Made by a program: the position numbers and the translations under genes
Shown: positions 25,517-37,700 of the stretch, one piece after another
How positions within the stretch are numbered: the first letter of the stretch is position 1
Layout of the letters: every line of letters starts with the position of its first letter
Notes under the pieces: model-generated
Databases searched by the model: none
What the model saw: the letters and a program-made list of their open reading frames with translations, nothing else
What the model was told of the DNA's origin: nothing
From: Baylisascaris procyonis
Lineage: Eukaryota; Nematoda; Chromadorea; Rhabditida; Ascarididae
Assembly (NCBI GenBank): GCA_037389465.1
Contig: JAZARR010000079.1
Span: forward strand, 372,001-436,000
Length of the DNA stretch: 64,000 nucleotides
Direction of reading: 5' to 3'

Positions 25517-26029
25517 GACAGTTTTACTGACGAATTTTCCCTCCTTCTCAGTAAGCACCAACTCCTTCTTAAACTAAATGTCACCCCCCCTCCCACACTC
25601 CGACAAATTCTAGTCCGCAACCGACTATATGATCGCCTATGCTACAACCCATCTAAATGTGTTATTTGTCCCGCTAATAATCTAGGGGACTGTTGCATGA
25701 AAGATGTTGTCTACTCTATTCGTTGTTGTGCATGCGATTCTTTGTATATTGGTGAAACGGGCCGCTTCCTGCATGAGCGCATTAGAGAGCACGTGTTAAG
25801 CATGTCATCACCACTATCTCGATCATATGCTGCATGCCCGATGGCCAAGCATGTTGCCGAGGTCCACAACCTTGAGGCAACTAACATTGTGGTCGAAATA
25901 CTTGCTCGTGGCAAAGGCACGCTAATCCGCAAGATAAGGGAAGCCCACCTCATAAACTCTCTAAAACCACAGATTAACGGCTGTGTCGAATTATCCAACC
26001 TCACTAATCTTCTCTCTCGGGAACTCTAA
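25517..26029 (+). CDS. Penelope-like element GIY-YIG endonuclease domain, N-terminally truncated
   Basis: The frame is open from the end of the (TA)n tract at 25517 to TAA at 26029; the first ATG in frame is at 25697. Before that ATG it reads LRQILVRNRLYDRLCYNPS, followed by KCVICP and a Cys pair, the Cys-rich linker typical of Penelope-like elements. The domain then has VVYSIRCCACDSLYIGETGR, with the VYSI and YIG strands of the GIY-YIG fold and its catalytic Arg. The His pair in KHVAEVHN follows, then IRKIREAHLINSLKPQIN, with the expected active-site Glu and the usual terminal L.P.IN. The protein would nick DNA to prime insertion. The reverse transcriptase that should precede it is absent, so this copy is not autonomous. 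Confidence 0.85.
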   Translation, partial: DSFTDEFSLLLSKHQLLLKLNVTPPPTLRQILVRNRLYDRLCYNPSKCVICPANNLGDCCMKDVVYSIRCCACDSLYIGETGRFLHERIREHVLSMSSPLSRSYAACPMAKHVAEVHNLEATNIVVEILARGKGTLIRKIREAHLINSLKPQINGCVELSNLTNLLSREL

Positions 26030-26066
26030 ATCCTTTATTTTTCCTTTTTTTTATTTCCTTTCCTTC

Positions 26067-26068
<2 letters not shown>

Positions 26069-26153
<85 letters not shown>
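26069..26153. repeat. (TA)n microsatellite, inner right
   Basis: About 85 bases of pure TA between the endonuclease ORF and the right inverted flank. Confidence 0.95.
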
Positions 26154-26161
<8 letters not shown>

Positions 26162-26360
26162 ACCCTCCTTCTCACTACCGTTCATATCACACCTGTTTGA
26201 AACCCGTCCAAGTCTATGAAACGTACAAAGTGTATTTTATTTGATGAATTTTCAGCTTGGTTTGCTATGATTATGGCTCAAAGAGCCGAAACGTCAGCAT
26301 AAATGATTATTCCATCTGTACTCGACGCATTACATGGTCATATCCAAAAACTATTGTACC
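26154..26360 (+). repeat. Right inverted flank (pLTR-like) of the Penelope-like element
   Basis: Starts AAAATTAAACCCTCCTTC and ends AAAAACTATTGTACC. It is a near-perfect reverse complement of 25273-25480. In this orientation, sense to the endonuclease ORF, it contains the hammerhead-like motif at 26263-26299. Confidence 0.95.
26263..26299 (+). ncRNA. Hammerhead-ribozyme-like fold, degenerate (right copy)
   Basis: Layout: stem I 5' strand TGCT at 26263-26266; ATGATTAT at 26267-26274 where an active ribozyme has CUGANGA; stem II GGCTC/GAGCC with an AAA loop at 26275-26287; GAAA at 26288-26291; CGTC at 26292-26295; stem I 3' strand AGCA at 26296-26299. The GAAACGUC end is self-complementary at ACGU, as in minimal hammerheads that act as dimers. 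The changed first core box makes activity doubtful. Confidence 0.42.
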
Positions 26361-26404
26361 AATATATCTATCGATCATGCGTCTGCGAAACAACAGTGTT
26401 ACTG

Positions 26405-26407
<3 letters not shown>

Positions 26408-26493
<86 letters not shown>
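26408..26493. repeat. (TA)n microsatellite, outer right
   Basis: About 86 bases of TA lying 47 bases outside the right flank. It may mark the original insertion context or be part of a larger element. Confidence 0.92.
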
Positions 26494-26495
<2 letters not shown>

Positions 26496-29130
26496 GCATA
26501 AGTGTACGAAAGCGTTTCAAAAAGTTTCCACTGCCACACATCTGCAGACTTAAAAGTCCACCAAAACCACTATACTTCTGATATCAGGCTTCAATGGTTT
26601 CTCCTCTACAGTTGGCTTGACTTCATCGCTGTCGTAATGATTTGGGCAAAGCGCTCTCATCCAAGAGTCACATATTTTGGATCAGCTTACCTGTTCTCTT
26701 TTCCTTGATGTTATCGAGTCTTTGAAGCAAGTTGTTTGGCACAGTGTTCATTGGTAACTGTCTTCTTTCTTTCCAATGGCGGCTTATCAGGCTTTCATCT
26801 TTATCCCAAAAAACTGAACTCCAAAACCTTTCTAGCTTCAGGCCACTTTTTCAAAGAACCAAAATGCGTGCATTTCCTGCAAGGTTTTTCTGATCAGGGT
26901 GAGAATAAAGGTCTCATACTGGTTACGATCCTATTAATAAATCTTATGACACTCCTGTCTCTTCTTTCATTTCTGGATAAGAAATTTATCTGTTGCAAAT
27001 CACGATTTCTTCTACGTGAGCAGTCATGTGAGAATTGATTGCCTCAGCAGGCCTTCATGGACAGAGCCCGCGTTGAAGCGATTTTCTAATTCACTGAAGC
27101 TCTGATGCTCAAAAGTAGGCCTGATGTTGGGAGAGTGCGTCTCAGCTATGAAACCGGTGCACTCGATTATGTTTCCATTGGCTGAACTCCTTCACTGATT
27201 GAAAATTTCTATGACGCTCTGCTGCTTGAATCGCATTTCCTTACACTCTCCCCACACTGACACTACAAAACAGTTCCAAATCTTTTTTGTCAAATATACC
27301 AAAGTACGGTTTAATATAAAAACAAATTAACGAACTAGTTCGCAAAGTTCATACAATTGGCTCAAACAATTCAGACAACAGTTGGTTCGGTTCAGACAAA
27401 GTAACTACTTCAGATAATTCACTGACAACATACATCTACATGTATGTGTACATAATACTCGCATATATTTGTAAAGTAGGAATGTTGCCCAACTGGCATA
27501 TTTTCTGTGATGTGACGCCTTTATATGATGAACTAATATCTAGCCTTTAAAATGACGCCAGTTAGCGAACCGTTGAGATAAATATTCAAATAGATTTTTT
27601 CATTAGTCTCCTTGGTGTCAAAAGTGGCTGGCATAGCGATTTGCGCAGGTGCACTCGCACAGAAATTTGCGTTCACGGGTGACCTTGTATAGACGTGCAG
27701 GTAAATGTGCTTATTGCATCTGGCTAATCGGACAGCCAGGTGAACAACCATATAACCATAACCATATAATGATGCACACGTTACCAAATAACCATAACCT
27801 TATTGCATCTAGTGAAGCCATATAATTAAAGATGTGTCTAGTTGAATTCCAGCTAAACGTGCAAATGATGAGCCATCGAATGTGCAGATGCTCACACATA
27901 AAAGTGCAGATTTTTATTCCTTGCTGGCACACGTTTTGTTTTGCAATCATATTAGCAAGGCGCATTCTGGCAACGTCATATCTGCGTATGTGTGCGTGTT
28001 TCTGTCTGTTCGGTAATTCCAGCTTGGAGATCACTCAAGCTGGAGTCCTGAAATTTCTTTAGTCTAATATATGACCTTCTTTGCCACCTTCCACCTTGAC
28101 CTATCAATTTTAAAAGCAACAATAAATATTTAAATATGCCAAAGAATTTGAATGCATTTTATACCAGTCGAGTGAGCAAAAACAAAACCAGATTTTTTGC
28201 AGCAGATTTTTTGTGAATAGTTGAATAAATTAAATTTTAGAGGCGTTAGAATGCATACTTTATTATTTGTGAGCAACTTATAAAATTGGCTGGTCAGATG
28301 AGCGAATTGCAAAAGCGCATTCGTGGCCAACTTCTGTGCATTCTTTTGCATCTCTTTACATATTGAAAGGAAGCTCCATCTATCTAATCTATAGGTAAGA
28401 TTTACTTTCGTCTAGTAATGTTGCACATTTAATATTCCATGAGAATACATTGAACTATTCGATGACGTCATCAACAGCAATATTTATCGGATAGTATAAA
28501 AATAATAATTTGAGATTGATGAAAGCACTTCATATGCGTATATGTTTTGATAATGAGCATGATAGTGTGATAAGTTGATGGTTAATAGTTAGGAAAGAAG
28601 CTTTGATAGGTTTGTTGAGGATGATGGATGTCGTCCTGCATGGGTTCATTCTTCGAAGAGATCGCGGTGATGCGGAAATGGCGCTCTTTTGCGCCTTTTT
28701 GCTCACCCTAAACAATCTCTGTAATGAAACAAGCTCGTCGACCAAAGGAGAGAGAGAGAAGACGTCTCGAGTGTTTCTATAATCGATCCCTTTCAGTTTT
28801 CGAGTTTGCTGTCCTATTTGAATAGGGCATTTTCAACTTATTATTTTAGTTGAAATAACAGTACTTACTGAGGTGTTTTTTGCTGTTTAGTTGAAATATC
28901 AGAGAAACATCAGTCAGCCAAACACAACACATATTTGAGTGCTTTTGTCCCCCTTAACTCCATTTGATCTGTTGCATCCTTGTTCTTTACTTCACTTATT
29001 GGGCTTTTGTTCATATTGTATTGCTGACAACATGCAGACCGTTTTTCATTATTTGGTAATTAATTTCTGTTTGTTGGCACTGTTATTTCTGGCTGTTCTT
29101 ATTTATTTGTTTCCTATCATTGTGAATATT
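26494..29130. other. Unassigned intergenic sequence
   Basis: No exon is supported on either strand. A region around 27760-27830 repeats ATAACCATAAC and CATATAA words and looks like low-order duplication. Open frames here have no splice signals or recognisable protein. Confidence 0.35.
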
Positions 29131-29139
29131 TTCTTGCAG
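29131..29139 (+). promoter_or_regulatory. Possible spliced-leader trans-splice acceptor
   Basis: TTCTTGCAG ten bases before an ATG at 29150. The spacing and T-rich context resemble nematode trans-splice sites. It could equally be an ordinary internal acceptor. Confidence 0.35.
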
Positions 29140-29149
29140 CTGCGCTTAC

Positions 29150-31942
29150 ATGGAAACGTTTTATCACCCGTTTAATGTAACGGCCTTCTTCTGTAGACAG
29201 TGCAATGTTTCGGGACTATTTCGGATTCTGCCATGGTGCAACAGTGCAAATAAACTCATTGATGTGAACCTTGCCTCTTATGACGTTGTCACTATCCCCG
29301 AATGACATAATTGCAGTTCATCTTGTGAAATAACGTTTTCTTTTTCATTGGCCCATATCGCTATACCGTTTTGACGTGCCCCTAATGCTTGGTTAACAAA
29401 CCATAACGGAATAAATGATAAACTGGGCTGTGTTCCTCACTTAAACTGAGTAGAGAAGTTCGGCCTCTTTGTTAAATTAAAAAAAAAAAGAAGGCCATTT
29501 TCTTGTTGCTCACGAGTCGCTATATAGATTTTGTTAAGAATGGAATCTCACGAGTCTATAAAGTAGGATCACCTTTTTTCTCTCACTACAATGCTGTGCA
29601 ACTGGAAACGTTGTTTGCTACGAAACCGGTTTCACATTAGACGAAGTGAAGAAAGAATTTCAAGTCATCAAAGTTTATTTCAAAAATCTTGAATCGTTCA
29701 ATGGCTACACCATTTTGACAGGTTTTCTGTATTGTTGAGCACCAATGTTTTCCCGTTCTTTATTCAAAATGTTTTTGGCCGCCTCATCTATGATGGCTCC
29801 TATGTAGCTGAGTGAGTCCGTCATAATTCCTATGACTTTCTACGAGCGTTTAAGCTTAATGTCTCGCGGCGTCAGTCGGGGTCGAGCAAAATATATTTCA
29901 GGAGTCGATGCCAGAGTAAAATAAGCATCCAGAGCTTAGTTAAAGAAACAAACATTTTAATGAAAAATCATGATACTCGAAATGTCAATAGAGGAAATTG
30001 TTCCTGGAGAGGTCTTTGATTTTGCCAGCTTCCAAGGTGGCGTTTTCTTATACAAGAATCTTTTCTATGTGAATGGTTATCTTTTAAGGAAATATCGTGA
30101 TTCAGGTGCCGTTGCTGCTGCTGCAAAAGAATTTAACTTTCTAGATGAGTCCTTAATATCGTCGTATATTTTTATGTTGTTTTTTTTTTCCAGAAGAGAA
30201 TGATGAATGCGATTAGATGAACAATCGTATTTCAGGGCTGCAAAGCAGCTACTTTTTTGATTGCACAAATTGGAAATGCCTTCATTGTATAAACCCTAAA
30301 GAGAATGCAATCCCCACTTTCATATGTGGAATAGAAGCACATTTCGCATGTTAATGATGAATTTGGACAACGTTGCGCAAAGCGGTCGCTCTCATGAAAT
30401 TTCAATCAACCCCTGCACAAACATCCTCATCCTTCGAACGCCCCGCCGAACCTGTTCCACTTTGGCTCATTTACACGTTATGCTGCTTTATCAATTCACA
30501 TCGGACGGGCAGTGTTTTCGGGTGATTTTCAACCTCAGACACATCCAAAGGATCTCCGACTTTATCAGTTTTGTTTTTCAGTTCGCTAGGCAGCCAGATC
30601 TCAAAGATGGGAAAATGTTCAGTGATGATATAAAATGCTATTGTAAATCTCGGCATGGAACTCCTCGTAATAAAGAGGGACTTATAAAATGCAGAATTTT
30701 TTGAGTACATTGGAAACCTTTGGCATCTATGTGCAAAATAATTAGTCCTTCTAAAAACAACTCAGCATGTGAGGCGTTTAATAATTTCCCATGAAACCTT
30801 GAGTTCCGAGAAATTCGAATCATACGGCATACCGAATGGATCCCTCGAAGCGCAATATGTTGACGAATAGCGTGATCGGATTACGTAAGATCTGATAAGG
30901 GGCGAGTGTTGCATTAATTCCTATCCATATGTTAACTGTTGAGCATATGTGTAAGTGGTAGCTTTGTTCGTCCGTTCGGCGGGGGGAATTATGTGGCAAT
31001 CATAGCTGCTTTTTAGTGGTGAAATTTCAGAAGATATTTGGGGTTTCTTGGGATGCTTATTACATAGGGGCGTTTAACTCTATGTTTTCCTGCTTTTTCT
31101 GCTTTCCCACTTTTTTGCTTTCTTTCTTTCCTCTCTTTTCATTTGTGTTATAGATGTAAATGCTTAAATTAACTTTTTTTTTTAAATTATCCACTGAAAG
31201 TGCCATCAGTTTTTTTACCTCATTTATACTTCTCGGAATAGAGATGTTTTGGCCATAAGCTGCAAGGAAAACGCGCTTTTTTCGCTAAACGTTAGACTAC
31301 TGACGTGACGGAAAATTTTGATTTGTTATGGTTGCATCTGAGCATCGCAGCTAATATATTCACTTGTTTCAATTTCTTAAATGCAGGTGGTCAGGAGGAG
31401 CAACTGCATTTATCTCTTCTACTTGGATTAGGCCGTAATCAACGGCCTGTTACTTTCCGAGACAGTGAGCAAAAATTGTAGTATTTTTTGTTATAACTGA
31501 CTGCGCATATTAAGATTTAAATGAAGGTTAAAATATTCATTTCAAATGTATTTCTGCAGCTATCTTTATTTCTTGAATGCTGGTTCGTTCACTGTTTAGT
31601 TTTCATTGTTGAAATGCGGATATGTGAATTTTCGTTCACTTTGCGCTGTGTGCAGTGCATTACCATTACAGGACGAATGAAGGTAATAATGAAGAAATTT
31701 TGTCTCGCAGCCAAAACATTAAGCAAAGATTTTATTGGGCATTGACATTCATTTACAAACGGTGGCGATGTCTTTTCAAGATTCTCTCCGATATTTTCGT
31801 TGTTTTTGGCCATACTTGGAGGGCAATTTCAAAGCCGGGTTGCGTTTTCGTCTCGAAGTATACTATCGTAATTAGATCAAGGCTGTTAAGTGCGATAACA
31901 GCAGCCACGCCTTCTTTGGCGATATTTGTAGTGGACGACTGA
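29150..31942 (+). CDS. Possible multi-exon gene, unrecognised
   Basis: Tentative chain. The first exon starts at ATG 29150 (METFYHPFNVTAFFCRQC), with the donor uncertain. A second runs from about 29567 to 29720, reading GNVVCYETGFTLDEVKKEF and ending GYTILT. From there a strong acceptor at 29902 gives a short tail ending in a stop at 29924, or a weaker one at about 29984 leads to EEIVPGEVFDFASFQ ending at 30036. Then 31387-31464 encodes GQEEQLHLSLLLGLGRNQRP, and an exon from 31656 reads MHYHYRTNEGNNEEILSRSQ through FYWALTFIYKRWRCLF to a stop at 31942. The last joins agree in phase. It may be two genes, one ending at 29924 and one starting near 29970. The last exon has a hydrophobic, basic segment that could be a membrane span. 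Function unknown. Confidence 0.33.
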
Positions 31943-32176
31943 TTCGACAGCATGCGTATGCGGGGGTCATCTTTCATCGCGCCATGCCACTTACTTGATC
32001 AGTTTTGATGTTCACCCGCAGTCGGCGATGCTCTTGTGAGTATCTCTTGTCTGCTGTTTTAACATTGTCTACTTCTCCGTTTATTATCATAGGTCAGTAG
32101 GTTTCTCTTTCTCCAACAACAATATTACGTGATTGCTTCAATGAACTCTTCTGAAGGAAAATTGAAGAATTGGAAG

Positions 32177-32182
<6 letters not shown>

Positions 32183-32261
<79 letters not shown>
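32183..32261. repeat. (TA)n microsatellite
   Basis: About 79 bases of TA. Unlike those at 25-26.5 kb, no inverted flank was seen beside it. Confidence 0.95.
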
Positions 32262-32264
<3 letters not shown>

Positions 32265-33012
32265 TCTTCATTTATTTGCCTCATTTTGAGCCATTGCCTC
32301 ATTTTTATTAGCGTCTGTACCAGCGTTAAAAAATAAATAGTACAAGGAAAGTGGTGAGCTCTGACCGCTGCTTTCTGCATTTTCGCTTCTATCTGTCCCC
32401 AGTATATATGCATTTATTTATTCGTGGCACTTCAAACCCCTCTATTTCAAAAATTATTTTCATCGTCCCGTCCATGGGCTTGACAGTTTTCTTCCCTCAT
32501 ATCTTGCGTAAATGCTGATAAAACAACACTCGTTTTGCTGAACGCAGTTGCTTTCCTCACAAAAAGGACTTAGATGACTTTCTTGAAGTAGACGTTCACT
32601 AATTTAGTTTGAGCCTTCCCGTCCTTCGATCTGGCAGGTCGAAGCGGGGCATTTCCTTTCCACTGTGAGGGATCTTTCACTCCTATGAATGGCTAAAACG
32701 CTTGAGAATATTGCTAGATGTAATTCAGTTTGAATTTGCGTTATGAGGTCATAACTTTTCCCTGTGCTTTGCTGAGATCGTATTTTCCTTGGGGCATAGC
32801 CCAGGCACGTTTTTCTGTGCACAATAGAATTAAAATCCAGGTCACGCACGTAGCATTGGCCATTATTTCGCTCTTGCTGCTTTCAGTATTCGTTTAAAAT
32901 GACAAACTAGCGTAGTCCTATTCATTTCGTCGAGCAGCTTCCATTTTCATATGATACATTGAAGTGATTAAGAATGCTTCCACAAAGTGGTACGATAAAG
33001 GAAGTTATAAAG

Positions 33013-34050
33013 GTGTCTGAAATATTTCGATGAAGAGTGTGCGATTCATAGCCATCCAATTAGAGCCGAGCAGTTTGTTGATTTTACTGCTGTGGACAGA
33101 TATGAATATCGTCAATCTTCAGAAATATCACCATTTCCAAAGAAACTTTCCTTGTCACTGAGTTTTGTTCACAACTTTGCTTGCACTAAAATAATTGCTT
33201 TGATTTTCGCTTAGTGACAGAAATTAATGACTCCTTCTGAGATACTTTTAGCACTGCGAAACTGAAATTTTACCATCATCGTCATCAAATTCGAGAGCCG
33301 ATGTTGCTGAGAAGGATATCCGATGAAATTATATTAGAGGAGCTCATATGTTTTGCGTTTTTGCATTCCGCTCATTTGGTCACTTGCCTTCTTAAGTCAC
33401 CAATAAATAAGAAGTATGAGAAATAATGAATGATTCAGTAAATGAATAAATGGATGAATAACCTTTTCAAACGGTGTAGGAGGACATTCCCTTGGTCATG
33501 ATACAAGAATGATAAAGGAAAGCATAAATAAGGCCGTAGAATGGACAAATAATCGCAGTACGATAGCAGGATGGAGTAATGACAGAAAGCACAGAGATGC
33601 AGAAGTAGTAAATCTAAGAAATCATCGAAATATGGCGGTTATATAATATCCAAGTTCAACAGCTGCGTTCTTTCGACGAATCCATTATTTGACTCTTTAA
33701 AATGTGGAGATTCCACGCTATGAACGTTTCTATCGGCGGATGATTCCCAATTCGTGTACCGCGTTTCCAGGATATGCAACTTGCCTATATCAGCTCTTGT
33801 TGCATTATGATTAGAGACGAAGTATAATTTGAAACGGTCGCGACCGGAGCATCCGTAGATTATTTTATCGGCTTTGAATACGACTGTTGTAGCAGTCCCT
33901 ATTGCACCGAACTCTAAATCGGTAGAACTGACATATTATACAAAGGTAAAAGCCGATCAAACTGTCTTTAAAAAACTGATTGCCGAGACTTTTTTAAAAT
34001 TGTTGAATGCCTTCGTAGGTGTACCAGAACTAAATCTTCGTCATTTCTAG
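33013..34050 (+). CDS. Unrecognised gene, three 3' exons
   Basis: Exons 33013-33161, 33480-33637 and 33859-34050 join in compatible phases and end at TAG. They encode CLKYFDEECAIHSHPIRAEQ with FVDFTAVDRYEYRQSSE; GHSLGHDTRMIKESINKAVE with WTNNRSTIAGWSN; and IILSALNTTVVAVPIAPNSK followed by FKKLIAETFLKLLNAFVGVP. The first donor (GTTTTG) and the acceptors (TATAAAG, GGTGTAG, TCCGTAG) are only moderate. GHSLG resembles a lipase nucleophile elbow, but the sequence around it does not fit an alpha/beta-hydrolase, so I do not call it one. The 5' end is not found. Confidence 0.35.
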
Positions 34051-34703
34051 TGATTGAAAAGTAGAGTTAGTCACTAAGCTGGACTTTTCTTCGGCCTCTA
34101 AACAATGATCTGTTACTGTGTTTACATTATCAAGAACACTGTATCTATAATAAGCACTAAACACGTACGAATAGGCGGACTCAAGTATCAATAGGTGGAC
34201 ATTAGAAACGTTTTTCATACTGCAAAACGCATGCAAGGTTTTGGCATCCTGAATGGTCAACAAATCTTTTGATGTATCAGTTTGAAGACCGTATAGGAGG
34301 CTACTAACCAGAGATTCAGTGGTTCTTGAGTAGAAACTATCGGATAGAGTGGCGCACACACACTTGCACACGTAAACACTCAAATACGAGCAATTCTAAA
34401 GTCTCCATAACGCGCCTTGAAAACGCATGTTTGGGAAAGTGCATCAACAGCATCAAAAATTTTCCATCCGCAGACTTTTTCAGAGGTTTTCCAATTCCCG
34501 CAATACGTGCAGGCAGCTATCAACGTTTTCAGTTGCTTCTACTTTTTCTTTATCGTTTCATTTTTGAAGACGCAGAAATTTTCCGTTGATTTCGTATTGG
34601 AGAGGAGTTAGAGTGAGTAGGGGTCGAGCTGAGGAAGAGTGATGCTGCCTATGTGCGATTACGTAATGTTTGAATCTCGAGAAGTGTTGGCACTCGAATG
34701 ATG
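34051..34703. other. Intergenic sequence upstream of the SLC19 gene
   Basis: No exon is supported on the + strand. A 117-codon minus-strand frame covers 34030-34383 but has no family resemblance or splice context. Confidence 0.4.
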
Positions 34704-34717
34704 TATAAAAATTGCAG
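34704..34717 (+). promoter_or_regulatory. TATA-like box and possible leader acceptor before SLC19 gene
   Basis: TATAAAA at 34704-34710 runs into ATTGCAG ending at 34717, 38 bases before the ATG at 34756. Either could be functional: a TATA box for a non-trans-spliced transcript, or an acceptor for leader addition. The sequence alone does not decide. Confidence 0.3.
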
Positions 34718-34755
34718 GGAGTCGAAGGCAACTCGCCTTTCATATTGAAGAAACC

Positions 34756-37700
34756 ATGAAATGGTCTTGGATCGCCATTCTTCTCGTCCTCTACGGATTT
34801 AGTAAAGACTTCAAACCTGGCGAACCATTCCTCTTCAAATATCAGACCGAATTTCTCAATTTAACTGAACATCAGCTTACCGGCGATGTAAGACTCTTAC
34901 TGTGAACTAGTTGTTAAACTCTACTAAAACGCTTTCTCACAAGGAACATTCACTTTTTTGAAGGCATCTCTTTAGTTCATAAAGATTGCGTATAGTTAAC
35001 GTTCACCTCTTAGCTATTTGAATGACCATTCTCTCTCACATTAACGAATGCAAATTTATGCAAATTTCACCTAACTAACGAATTTACTATTTTCTAGATG
35101 AATTTTCATTTTTAAATGTTCAGATGTGCTCATTTCTTGCTAAATTTTGTGCATTTTCAATCTAATTTCATGAGCTTAATTTGAACTGAATGCAATTGAT
35201 GCCTCCGATTCGCTGATCGCGTTTTGCGATCCCTATCTAAAAGGACCCTTCTTGCAGTTTATTCTTTCAGCAGAATGAAGCTATGTCATGGTCAAAGCGA
35301 TGAGTTGTGCTGATCTTACCGAGAGATTTCGATATATGCATTATCTAGTGCAGAGCCCTGTCCACCAACTCACTTGAAGGAGGAGGGAAGATGAAAATCT
35401 TTGGTCGTAACTCGCGAACCATGTGCGAGGCTAAAGAAGCACACATCAAAGCTATCTTCGGAACGTTCTTTTCGACGGTTTATAGCCGGAAAGGGGTGGT
35501 TGACCACCACATTCGTTAATTGCTGCATTTGTCCAGCACAATTATTTAGTGTTGACAATTGTGGATTTTTTATTGTGATAGTCCACGTGAAAGCCTAAGT
35601 GCACCTCTGCAGGTTTATCCGTATTGGACATACAGCTATCTTTTCACTCTAATTCCGATCTTTTTGCTAACTGACATTCTGCTATATAAGCCAATTTTAA
35701 TACTCGAGAGTATTGGCTATATGGTATTCAGGTGAGTACATTTCATTGATCAATTGCTTCATACCTGCTCAATGCTAATAAAAGGAAGAGTCATAAATGA
35801 GGATGCTTACGTGAGAAGTAAATCCACTGAGCAAATCTGGAATGAACCATTAGTTGTATGGTTATTTGGTTAAGGTAATCCATTCCAAACAAGAGTAATT
35901 CTGATACTTTCGTTTCGATCCGGCGACTTATTTTGACTAGGTAATCTTCCTTTTTGATACCATTCACTTCCCTCTTAGGACATATTTCTTACTGCCACAT
36001 TGATGAATAATCACAATTACAGCATCAATTGAACTTGCGATACTCACGTCGGATTCCCTCTTATCTTTTCGTAATTGCCATTGTTATCCGTGTTTTGCTT
36101 ACTTCTTACTTAGTTACCGAACGAACTAAATAGAAAGTAAAGGTGCGCTAAATGTTCGGATTGAGCTCTTTTTCACATCGGCTTGTTTGGTAAGTTTCAT
36201 TATTAGCAACAATAAAGGCATCATTGCAGTAAAGGAAAAGAAATGCAAGCGGTGTGATTTTCATCGAGTGTTTGCATTATGCATGCAAGAAATATGAGTT
36301 CATTCAACGAAATTGTCCGCTGAAAGAACGAAAATGATATTCGATGGTTCCGTTGGAGAAGTTTGACATATTTAATTTCTAAAAAAGAAACTATTGTTTA
36401 AAACTCACGTTTCTATTTCAAGTTTACCTCTTTTTTTAAAGGTCTATGTGGCGTTTTGAATTGATTGAGGAGAAACGAAGTGCACAGACTGCGATCTAAC
36501 AGGGTTTTCAGGTCGACGTTAGTTTTTGGGTGGGGTGTCTTCTCGCAACAAGTTGGAATGGCATTTTATGGTATCGCTTCGGCCGCTGAAATCGCCTTCT
36601 ATTCATATATATACGCAAAGGTGGAAAAAGACGAATATCAAAAGTGAGCACTGCTATTTACACATTTGAAACATGTTAGGTAGGAGCGTTGAAGTTCTGA
36701 AGAATTTCGTAGTTTACTGGGTAGTAATCTTTCAGATTTTTTTGTCCTTCACTTCACAAGGCATAATCTTTCTTATTCGTACTTTCTTTTCGAATGCATA
36801 CAGTTGTTCAAAACTCATAAGTATGAACATCGAAAAGGTTTTGCATCTCCTTCAACTATTATCTACTCGCTGTTATAAACGTATTTTGTGCTCACCATAA
36901 ATTCACTTCCATAATTTTTGGAAGACAAATGTTTCTTTCGCAGTTCGCCTTCACTCGATTTCTATCATAGTATTATAACTTTTTCTGCTTGAATCAACTA
37001 TCTTTTTGACAAAATCTTTGAGTTTTGTTTCTCTTCTTTGATGCCCCCAAAAAACTGAAATCTCTTATTAATGCCTGAAACGATGTATGTGTAAACTTAA
37101 TACACATTCAAAACAGGTATTTCCTGCTGCTAGATGATTTAATTAGGTGTGGGATCTTGTCTCATTTTTCGCATTGAGAGCATACAATTTTATAACAATG
37201 ATAGGGTGCTAATGTGGTGCAATTTTGCACCATTCTGGGCGCGTCTCCCAAAAGAGATTGAATTCAAGTACTGCTGCATGCACTCATGAGTTGTATATGA
37301 CATGTTTAAAAGAAAACTCTAACTTACATATAAATGTATTACCTTATTGTCCTTGGACGGTACACCGACTTATTGAACTTCTTTCTTTCCATGTGTGCTT
37401 TTCAACCGTTTGCTTATGGACTATAATTTCAAGTTAGTAGGTCATGGATAGAGGAAACAACAGTAAATCGAAAGTCGTTCTGCTTCGTGCTGAATACTTA
37501 GCAGGTTGACGTCGCACCCGTACAGGACATGCTCACCTGCAATCCCGTTCATGACATAATTTGATATTGCTAATAAGGTGAATTCGCAAGGGTTATTGAT
37601 TATCGTATTTTTCAATCTTTGCGAAAGTTTGTTCATCATTTTCGCAGTAATAAGTTATCTCAGAGACAGGATGTCAAATATTAATACAGGAAATGAATAT

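Larger units (their letters stand above)
25273..26360 (+). mobile_element. Penelope-like element remnant with inverted flanks
   Basis: The unit is bounded by inverted copies at 25273-25480 and 26154-26360, with (TA)n tracts at their inner ends and a single ORF in the middle encoding a PLE-type GIY-YIG endonuclease. Penelope-like retroelements encode a reverse transcriptase linked to a C-terminal GIY-YIG endonuclease and carry terminal repeats (pLTRs) that may be inverted. No reverse transcriptase is visible here, so this is a 5'-truncated or internally deleted copy. The near-identity of the flanks and the open endonuclease frame suggest recent activity or gene conversion. No target-site duplication was identified, since the borders run into simple repeat on the left. 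Confidence 0.82.

Noticed and set aside
33480..33637. GHSLG as a lipase nucleophile elbow
   Set aside because: Only the five residues match; surrounding sequence is charged and lacks the strand-turn-helix hydrophobic pattern of alpha/beta hydrolases.
34030..34383. 117-codon minus-strand ORF opposite the end of the 33-kb gene
   Set aside because: No family resemblance and no splice or start context. All recognised genes are on the + strand, and several chance frames of this size occur in the window.
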